Positions 16,099 through 22,811 of a DNA stretch of 22,811 nucleotides are shown here, in pieces. Source of the DNA: a virus; the IMG/VR virus record IMGVR_UViG_3300008109_000011, positions 1 to 22,811 of that record; one strand, written 5' to 3'. Both the position numbers and the translations under genes were made by a program. Under the pieces are notes generated by a model that saw only the letters and a program-made list of their open reading frames with translations, ran no database searches and was not told where the DNA came from. Position 1 is the first letter of the stretch. The number at the start of each line of letters is the position of its first letter.

Positions 16099-17264
16099 AA
16101 CAAATAGAGGAGGCAGGTAAATACCCATCGGCTGGTGTTGGTTCACTAGGAGACTACCCTAGTCGATTCGGCGTGTCATCTCTTAGTGAGACTCAGCGTT
16201 TTCTAAGAGATGCGCGCCCGAATACTCTACAAGCAGCCCTGTTTTCACACAATAGGTTCCACTCAGATTTTACCCTAGAGTTATTACACGATACTTTTAA
16301 TAAAGAGAGCTTCAGGACAATAGGCCAAGAGAGGCAAGATAAATTCTATCAGAGCATGAAGCCATATATAAAAATGGCAGAGGGTATATTTACTAATGAG
16401 ATGGATTTATACGATAAGGTAGGTGGTACCGTCGTAGTTGACATGACTATATCTAAGAGAGAGTCACAGGCATTAAAGGCAGCATCTAGTAATCTAAACG
16501 TCATACCCTATATTGCTAATAAGGGTCAGGGCACTACGCTGATGCACTCTAAGCTCGAGTTGATCACCAGAGAAGACGGCACCAATGTAGGTAGAGTACA
16601 CACGGCTCCTTATATAACAGAGTACGGAACTAATGCCCTTGAGGTAGGAGCGGTAGTATCAGGTATCGCAGGAGCCGGCGCTATAATATCAGGCAGGGCC
16701 CCGCGACTAGGTATAGTAGGGGCTATAGCCGCTCCTCTACTCATGGGTGCTGGCGTAATGCTCAGGAATACTAATAGTAGTCTTCTTGACATAGGCCTTA
16801 AGTCTGATAAAAAGGACATATTCTACGAAACCAGTAACCCTAAGTTTGTTGCTGAACTCCGCACTTATATGCGTTCCTTAGCAGGCGGCAGGGAGCTAGA
16901 TACTTCTAGCAATAGATTCATATTAGGTGAGTCAGAAGCTATATTAGCCATGACCCGCGACGCGCAGAGGGCCAATGGCATAGTACTGAGCCCAGCAAGC
17001 TGGAGCCTAGCTCAAGCAAGAGATGATAGTGGAAGTATTATCAGTCGAGATAATAATTTAGATAGGACTCACTACGCCAGACTAGAGAACTTCGAGAACA
17101 CTATAGTAGAGCGGGCGCCCGACATACCAATATTAATGGCTACTAGTGGCCGGGTAGATTCCAGTATACGTAATCGTCTGCAGCAGGCCGGCGTTATAGT
17201 GGGCTCTAACGTAGGTACTCATTATAATAAACACCTATTCGGAGATCATGATACGGTTGACTAG
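16080..17264 (+). CDS. phospholipase-D-like (HKD-type) protein with internal membrane hairpin, second half incomplete
   Basis: 394 residues, GTG start nine bases after GAGGT. Two similar halves are visible. Half one: strand GGTVVVDMTIS (115-125), then TLMHSKLELI with H156 and K158 as in HxK, then a segment ending TNALEVGAVVSG, which fits the N-x-E strand after the motif. The usual GSxN is replaced by HTAP (174-177). A hydrophobic hairpin with many Gly/Ala follows (about 188-227). Half two: strand IPILMATSGRVD (349-360), QQAGVIVGSNVG, then HYNKHLFGD (381-389), where His is one residue further from Lys than in HxK. The protein stops five residues later, before the expected end of the fold. PLD-family enzymes cleave phosphodiesters in lipids or nucleic acids; whether this one is active is doubtful from the altered motifs. 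The assignment is by pattern only. The gene overlaps the giant gene after it. Confidence 0.6.
   Translation: MESDLLKQIEEAGKYPSAGVGSLGDYPSRFGVSSLSETQRFLRDARPNTLQAALFSHNRFHSDFTLELLHDTFNKESFRTIGQERQDKFYQSMKPYIKMAEGIFTNEMDLYDKVGGTVVVDMTISKRESQALKAASSNLNVIPYIANKGQGTTLMHSKLELITREDGTNVGRVHTAPYITEYGTNALEVGAVVSGIAGAGAIISGRAPRLGIVGAIAAPLLMGAGVMLRNTNSSLLDIGLKSDKKDIFYETSNPKFVAELRTYMRSLAGGRELDTSSNRFILGESEAILAMTRDAQRANGIVLSPASWSLAQARDDSGSIISRDNNLDRTHYARLENFENTIVERAPDIPILMATSGRVDSSIRNRLQQAGVIVGSNVGTHYNKHLFGDHDTVD
17215..17264 (+). other. overlap zone of the PLD-like and giant genes: candidate +1 frameshift region
   Basis: Between the stop of the giant gene's frame at 17212-17214 and the stop of the PLD-like gene at 17262-17264, both frames are open, so a ribosome moving +1 anywhere here would join the two. 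CGGAG at 17240-17244 resembles a Shine-Dalgarno sequence and lies only three bases before ATG 17248, close for normal initiation but similar to the position of the stimulating element in known bacterial +1 shifts. No classical slippery codon is seen. Ordinary coupled re-initiation at the ATG is the alternative. Confidence 0.4.
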
Positions 17265-20200
17265 CGGGGATGACCCCGCTGCCTTCGCGTATTATAAGGG
17301 CATGTTATTGTCTGATAATAAGTTCAACGTCTCCGATATAGCGATGACGCAGATGGGTTATACCAATAAGTCATTTATACGTGCTACTACTGGTACTACT
17401 ATATCTCAACTACCCAGCTTCCTGGGAGCCTCTCATTTCTATGAGGTGGCCATCAATAACGCAGCCCGCGCTCGAGTAAGCGGACACCTAGACTGGAGAG
17501 AATCATTAGAGTCTTATACCAATAGGCCGGGCATAGCCGCACAGAACTACCTAGCGCGCGCTGCGCTAAGTGGGACCCCCAGTGCTGTACCAGACCAGGT
17601 CCGCGATTACGATAGAGCTCTATTAGCGCCAGGCCTAGGCTCTCTCATTAATGAATACACTATCATGGCTGGCTTCGGCAGGCTATATAAGGATGAGGTG
17701 GGGGCCCTACCTAGTATAACGGGGGCCTTCGGTGCAGTACTAGATAGAACACTGACATACTACGGCACATTCTTCGACTACGATGAGACGCGCGATAGTA
17801 TGGTACCGGTGGCTGGTGTATACGAGAATGCGCTTACATTTGCTAGTAGCTTCGTAATGACTACAGCGGCCAGTATGGGACTATACTTCAGTGTAGGTAT
17901 ACCCCTAGGTTACATAACTGCAGAACTAAATAAGTCGATGGTCCAGGGCACTATCGATAGCGCTGTACAGAAGACAAAAGGAAAAAGATATCCTCAGCAC
18001 ACACCTATACTAGACTTTTCTCCCATCGATAATTTCGAGTTAGCTAAATACATGCAGGAAGTTCAGGGGCTTAGCGGAGGCACCCTCGACAATTATTACA
18101 CTAATCGTATAAATACACTGCCCGCTCTCAATAACCTATTTTATAGAGAGAGGGGGTCCACCTTCTTCGAGTATATAACTAAGCCCTTCATACTAGATGT
18201 CATGAATCCCTATGAGAGAGGGAGTGCAGAGGACATTAAGTTAAGGCGCTCTGCGGATGCCTTCCATGATTCATTGCGGCGTCCTATTGGTCTAGAGGCC
18301 ACTTTTGAAGAGAGGTATAACCAAGTCTCGGGTAAGATGGAGCCATTCCTAGTGTCGCTCAGGGCCACTAACATAGGCTTCGAGAGACAACGAGAATTAG
18401 CAATACTAATTGACGAGGTAGGGGCTAGTCTACCTGCTGCACCCTGGCGCTGGGGATGGGGGGTGGGTAAGGAAGACAGCCGCTCCTTTGTGAGTATGGC
18501 AGAGGTATTCAGCTTTAGTGAGATGGCAGAATCCTTCCATAGAATCTTAGGTACTGGAAGCCAGAGCCTCAACTACATAGTCAGTAGTAGCGAGAATAAC
18601 ACTAGAGGTATGAAGGGTCTCCTCATGCGAGGAGGGGCTATGCTGGGGGGAGTGATGCGTTCTACTAAGGCGCGCCTCCAGGGCAATAACTTATTTATGG
18701 GTATAGGGCCCATAGCAACTACTAATCTAGCTGCAGAGTATAAGAAACTCATGAAGTTAGAGAGACAGATGTTAGTAGAGAACCTACTGACATGGGAGGT
18801 AGGCATTAATGGACAAGGTAGTCGTCAGATAGGTAATGTACAAACTAGCGAGCAGCGCCAGTTAGTTGCTAAGTTTGTAGATCAGTTGATAGTCTACAAT
18901 CAGGCCATACAGAGTAGTCCTCACTATCAGCAGGCAGTACAACGAGCAGCGGGGGCCACGGCAGCTCAAGAGGATCTATTCAGGTTAATATCAGGGCGTA
19001 ATAGTCGCTTCCTAACCTCATCGTTCTTCCGCAATAAGGGTGTTATAGGTGCCTCTGTATTAGCTCTTATGAACGTACAGACTGGCCTAGCTAATATACT
19101 AGATGCCAGTGGGCCTAGCTTCCTGCGTTCTATTAACCTGCAGTTCGGTGCTGTCGACGTAGAGGAGGTGCGCTACAATAACCGCAATCTAATACTCGAG
19201 GGGCCCGTCATGGGGGCTGCCTATACGGCATTAGCAGTAGCCGGGGGTTATGTAGGTAGTGAGGTATTTGGCAGTATGGCTATTAACCGGTATAGTCTCA
19301 GCGATGAGTTGTATGCCAATGGTATCAGTCGTCTAATATCCGCAGAGGCGGAGGAGGTACTGAAGCGAGGCACTCTAGTCAAGAAGGGTAATAGATTCAT
19401 GACGTGGGGTCTAACTACAGCAGCGCTACTATGGGCCCCCCGCGTCATCACTGGTGTAGGTAACTTTATAATGAATACCTTCAACCGTATGACAGGGCAA
19501 GAGGGGCAGGTACTAGACGAGAACTACGCAACAGTAGGTAGTCTCCAGGCATGGAAACAATCAGTACTCAATAGGGTTAATACAGGCACGCTAGTTGGCA
19601 ATAGAACTGAGAGGACTCTAGAGGCATGGTCTGCATTCGTAGCAGGACGCATTAGTGCCCACACACCGGTAGCAGCTATAAGTCGACGGGCCAAAACTAT
19701 AGAGGTCTACGCGAGCCAGGCCCCCACGTCCTACATACAGTTCTTCATAGCGGAGTCACGGCGCCGTGGTTCTGAGATAGATAAAGGCGTATACAGTTAT
19801 AGTATGGGGGTACAATCAGCACCTGTACTGGGTATCTCTATGAGCGTGTCAGCCCCCCTAGCCTTCGACGCTAATAAGCCCTTCGCTGAGGCCTTCATAT
19901 ATAACCAGGAGAAGGATAACGTTATCAATTACATACAGAGCGCTGGTAATGTATCATTAGCAGTATCGTTAACGGCGGGTCTAGTTAGTCTGTCTGCTCT
20001 GTTACCAGAGTACGCGCGCTCTAAGATACTACGCGATCCAACGATAGGTGCGGGTGCGAAGGATCTCAGCAATAAGATGACTAACTTAGCAGTACTAGTA
20101 GATGACTGGGGCGGCCGGGCTATGAATATACCCATAGCAGGTGCACGAACTGCGGTTGGTTCCTTCTGGCATTACTCAGGTAAGGTAATAGACACAATGG

Positions 20201-22811
20201 CGGGGTTTAGTTACGGGGCACTACAAGGATTCGATAAGCTAGATAGAAGACTAGCTAAGGTCATAGCTCTGAGTAACTTTATTGTACCGCCTGTGCTAGG
20301 CGCACTATTTGGACTAACGGGCACGAGTCCTCTAACAAGTTCTCTACTTGTAGGTACTTCTCTGGCCTTTGCATATTCCTTCGCTATGAAGCACGATCCA
20401 TGGCGTAAGAATGTAGCGGCGCTACAATCTCGTGTAGCGAGAGTAACAGGTATGAATGATATTAGTATAAGCCGCGGTATGCATACGGGTCTACGCAGAT
20501 GGCGGGCCTATCGCATGCCACTACTTCTTGGCACTACAGCAGCCCTATTCCAGACTAAGACTGGGTGGAACATAAGTGAGGGCATGGACGACAATGTCAT
20601 GACTCGACTAGCTACAGTGGGGCTCTATGCCGGCGTAAACGCTATGGCAGTAGTAGAACTAGCAGACCTCGGGCTAGACCCAGGCGCTACTATAGAGCGG
20701 TATCGTAGAATGAGGGCCAAGGTAGGTAAGATGCACCCACTGAACCCACTAGGTATGTGGCGGCGGCTACGTCTAGCCTCTCTTGAGAGAGACATACGGT
20801 CTGATTTCAATACTGTAGAGACCTACCTATCAGACTACCGTAATAATCGACGGGGCTATCATAGCTTCGATTTACTAGATGAACACCTGAAGACACAGCA
20901 TGGCAAAGCATACCATGATGCTATGAATGAACACGGCCGGCGTCCATCTAACTTCCAGGTACGGGACATTATAGACGAGGCAGGTAACTATAGACTAACA
21001 GATTACGGTGAGAACCTACGCACCCTAGTAGATAGCCGGGACTACCTCAAGTATAGAAACGCCAGAATACTGGGGCCCGGCGGTAATAGGCTATTACGTT
21101 CTGCAGCGGCACTAGGTACCGTGAACATAGCCGCTACTGCTCTTCTATTAGGTGTAGGTGCTATATTATCTGGCTCAGGTAATCAGGAGGAAGCAACAGC
21201 GGGCTTCTATAATGCTATGGATGGCACGCCGCTGGAGTTCGTATCTAATGCATTCCGTCTAGTCACACGACGGGATATAGCTGTGGCACCGGATCCTCTG
21301 GAGCCTCTGATTGTAATGGCAGATGGCGCCTATAAGCGTAAGCGCGGCGTGCGCTTAATCAACCCCATAGAGAGCAACGTAGGGCGTATGAGTACTGCAA
21401 TAGATAACCTACGCAGCAGCTTTGTATTAAATGCCAGTAACCCATTCATGAGTGTCCTAGTATTCGGTACTAGTGTGCGAGAGGGAGAGCTAGGCTCGCG
21501 TCAGACCTTCTACATGCAGCTACAGTCTACTAACCAGGACATCAGTACGGCAGTATATTCTACAGCGCCAGCCTATATGTTCAAGATGGTCAAGGCAGGG
21601 GCCATGGGCCAGCTATACGCGCGCGACTACCGTAAGGCTAATATAACTGATGCCTCGATGAATGACTTATCAAAGGATCAGCGCAAGTTTATGGCCATCA
21701 GCGTAGTCAGTCTAACAGCACGATTAGACCCACTGACTGATAAGAACCGCCGGCGCGTAACTAGCCCATTCAATAGAGCCAGCCTGGCCCTCTATAGAGC
21801 GGATCCGTTGATGAACATAGCGTTGAGTAGTCGCCTGCAGGTAATACGCAACTTCGCATATCAGCGGCCCGAGTCACTAGTATCTGAGATGACTAATCTA
21901 GGTAATCCTGATGGTATGAATCCCCGGGATAGTAAGAAACCCAAGTCATATCTAGACACGCTAATTGCATCGTTGAGTAAGGGAGACATGCGACTATTAG
22001 CAGAAACTGCATTCCCTGGCCTGGCATCCAGAGTGGCTAATCCCCTCAACTTCGTACAGTACGAGAACTTCATTAAGTACTCGTCGGAACGGCGTACAGG
22101 AGGTAGACGGGTAGATATATATGCTGCAGATGGAGACTGGCTGGAGATGGGCGCGCCTACATCAATGAGGACAGAGGAGAGCAATATCCTGGGGATGATG
22201 GGATCCTTCTTAGTTAACTTCTGGGGTAAGATACCACTAATCAACACACCCATTATGACGAGTCTAGCTGGGGGCGTTGCAGCCACTATGATTGCGGGCG
22301 CGATAGGCGCGATGATGAGTTTATTTGGCGTACTAGAGGGAGGTAAGCAGGCACGAGCTATAGATAACGTTATGACTGAGCTGCGTGTTCTATGGGCCGG
22401 TGAGAAGGCAGAACACTTTATTATAACGGCACCCCAGGCTAAGAGCCCCCTAGGAGAGAACCGTATGAAGTATGAGGTGAAGCGGGGCCGCTTCACCTAT
22501 ACGCTACACGCCAGTCCACCTGATGGCATGGGCGGAGAGGTAGGGAAGAGAATAGGTTATTTCCTCAATAGTTCTATGAGTATAACCGCAAATGACGGGA
22601 TGGATGCTCTAATGGCGCGCGTATACGATGCCCCTATTATAAACGAGAGCACTGTACGCAGTATAGGTGATAGGGATGCTCTAGTACGTAAATTAGTAGA
22701 TAGTCTAGATGACGCTATAAGCCGCGGGTCCGATAGCTTCCTAACTAAGATATTAAACCTACTAGATAGCGATATATCAATTAATAACGGGCCCGCCCTC
22801 TTCTCACAGAA
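17248..22811 (+). CDS. giant multi-hydrophobic virion protein (tape-measure or ejected type), 3'-truncated
   Basis: My translation from ATG 17248 has no stop to the right edge: at least 1854 residues. The start follows GGAG by three bases and overlaps the PLD-like gene by 17 bases; TTG 17257 and ATG 17302 are alternatives. Residues 1-45 (MIRLTSGDDPAAFAYYKGML, later DNKFNVSDIAM) look like the end of a PLD-like half. The rest is mainly helical, with hydrophobic segments near residues 198-224, 652-679, 718-742, 902-921, 1011-1049, 1284-1312 and 1672-1699, separated by charged helical stretches. Size, helicity and spaced Gly/Ala-rich hydrophobic segments fit a tape-measure protein or an ejected, membrane-inserting virion protein; I see no polymerase or lysozyme motif. 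Codon use matches terL (CTA, ATA, AGT rich), so it belongs to the virus core. Confidence 0.8.
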   Translation, partial: MIRLTSGDDPAAFAYYKGMLLSDNKFNVSDIAMTQMGYTNKSFIRATTGTTISQLPSFLGASHFYEVAINNAARARVSGHLDWRESLESYTNRPGIAAQNYLARAALSGTPSAVPDQVRDYDRALLAPGLGSLINEYTIMAGFGRLYKDEVGALPSITGAFGAVLDRTLTYYGTFFDYDETRDSMVPVAGVYENALTFASSFVMTTAASMGLYFSVGIPLGYITAELNKSMVQGTIDSAVQKTKGKRYPQHTPILDFSPIDNFELAKYMQEVQGLSGGTLDNYYTNRINTLPALNNLFYRERGSTFFEYITKPFILDVMNPYERGSAEDIKLRRSADAFHDSLRRPIGLEATFEERYNQVSGKMEPFLVSLRATNIGFERQRELAILIDEVGASLPAAPWRWGWGVGKEDSRSFVSMAEVFSFSEMAESFHRILGTGSQSLNYIVSSSENNTRGMKGLLMRGGAMLGGVMRSTKARLQGNNLFMGIGPIATTNLAAEYKKLMKLERQMLVENLLTWEVGINGQGSRQIGNVQTSEQRQLVAKFVDQLIVYNQAIQSSPHYQQAVQRAAGATAAQEDLFRLISGRNSRFLTSSFFRNKGVIGASVLALMNVQTGLANILDASGPSFLRSINLQFGAVDVEEVRYNNRNLILEGPVMGAAYTALAVAGGYVGSEVFGSMAINRYSLSDELYANGISRLISAEAEEVLKRGTLVKKGNRFMTWGLTTAALLWAPRVITGVGNFIMNTFNRMTGQEGQVLDENYATVGSLQAWKQSVLNRVNTGTLVGNRTERTLEAWSAFVAGRISAHTPVAAISRRAKTIEVYASQAPTSYIQFFIAESRRRGSEIDKGVYSYSMGVQSAPVLGISMSVSAPLAFDANKPFAEAFIYNQEKDNVINYIQSAGNVSLAVSLTAGLVSLSALLPEYARSKILRDPTIGAGAKDLSNKMTNLAVLVDDWGGRAMNIPIAGARTAVGSFWHYSGKVIDTMAGFSYGALQGFDKLDRRLAKVIALSNFIVPPVLGALFGLTGTSPLTSSLLVGTSLAFAYSFAMKHDPWRKNVAALQSRVARVTGMNDISISRGMHTGLRRWRAYRMPLLLGTTAALFQTKTGWNISEGMDDNVMTRLATVGLYAGVNAMAVVELADLGLDPGATIERYRRMRAKVGKMHPLNPLGMWRRLRLASLERDIRSDFNTVETYLSDYRNNRRGYHSFDLLDEHLKTQHGKAYHDAMNEHGRRPSNFQVRDIIDEAGNYRLTDYGENLRTLVDSRDYLKYRNARILGPGGNRLLRSAAALGTVNIAATALLLGVGAILSGSGNQEEATAGFYNAMDGTPLEFVSNAFRLVTRRDIAVAPDPLEPLIVMADGAYKRKRGVRLINPIESNVGRMSTAIDNLRSSFVLNASNPFMSVLVFGTSVREGELGSRQTFYMQLQSTNQDISTAVYSTAPAYMFKMVKAGAMGQLYARDYRKANITDASMNDLSKDQRKFMAISVVSLTARLDPLTDKNRRRVTSPFNRASLALYRADPLMNIALSSRLQVIRNFAYQRPESLVSEMTNLGNPDGMNPRDSKKPKSYLDTLIASLSKGDMRLLAETAFPGLASRVANPLNFVQYENFIKYSSERRTGGRRVDIYAADGDWLEMGAPTSMRTEESNILGMMGSFLVNFWGKIPLINTPIMTSLAGGVAATMIAGAIGAMMSLFGVLEGGKQARAIDNVMTELRVLWAGEKAEHFIITAPQAKSPLGENRMKYEVKRGRFTYTLHASPPDGMGGEVGKRIGYFLNSSMSITANDGMDALMARVYDAPIINESTVRSIGDRDALVRKLVDSLDDAISRGSDSFLTKILNLLDSDISINNGPALFSQ

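Noticed and set aside
16073-16120. ATG as an alternative start for the PLD-like gene
   Set aside because: It is in a different frame and closes after 15 codons; GTG 16080 is the usable start.
21861-22496. 211-codon open frame on the - strand
   Set aside because: It lies wholly inside the giant + strand gene, whose codon use matches its neighbours. The - strand translation is rich in Ser/Arg/Pro and has no recognisable feature, as expected for an antisense shadow.
1-22811. CRISPR arrays, tRNA or rRNA genes, insertion sequences, integrase and attachment sites
   Set aside because: I looked for spaced direct repeats, cloverleaf-like segments, terminal inverted repeats and transposase or recombinase motifs and found none that hold up by eye.

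Overview
The window is a piece of a tailed double-stranded DNA virus genome (Caudoviricetes). All convincing genes lie on the + strand, packed tightly, and seven of the junctions are short overlaps. The firmest anchor is a large terminase subunit at 13611-15389 with a complete ATPase plus nuclease motif set. Two large beta-rich proteins at the left edge resemble the DUF4815-type tail/baseplate proteins of contractile-tailed phages, so a myovirus-like particle is likely. No host gene, tRNA, rRNA, integrase or replication gene is visible, and the host cannot be named. Codon use is peculiar: Leu CTA and Ile ATA are strongly preferred, and the tetranucleotide CTAG, rare in most bacterial genomes, is abundant.

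Layout: (a) 2-9965, tail/baseplate block: two related large proteins, a small protein, and a 1215-residue multi-part protein with a tail-structural-looking middle, a long hydrophobic stretch and an AT-richer tail of helical modules. (b) 9977-12665, four unrecognised proteins of virion-module character. (c) 12666-12832, the largest non-coding gap, with a hairpin. (d) 12833-15389, an unknown protein and terL. (e) 15463-16098, an unknown protein. (f) 16080 to the right edge, a phospholipase-D-like protein (394 residues) followed by a giant reading frame that starts at 17248 and is still open at 22811, at least 1854 residues with about seven hydrophobic segments. The giant frame could be a tape-measure or ejected membrane-active virion protein.

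The most interesting point is the junction of the last two genes. The 394-residue protein carries one complete HKD-like half and a second half that stops just after its HxxKxxxxD motif. The first ~45 residues of the giant protein, in the +1 frame, look like the missing end of that second half, including an S-G segment at the canonical distance from the Asp and an N-x-N-V strand matching N-x-L-E-V in the first half. Either a +1 frameshift joins the two into one protein of more than 2200 residues, or the domain has been split into two coupled genes, or the sequence has a one-base error. Residue motifs and reading frames are read directly; family names rest on remembered patterns without any database search.
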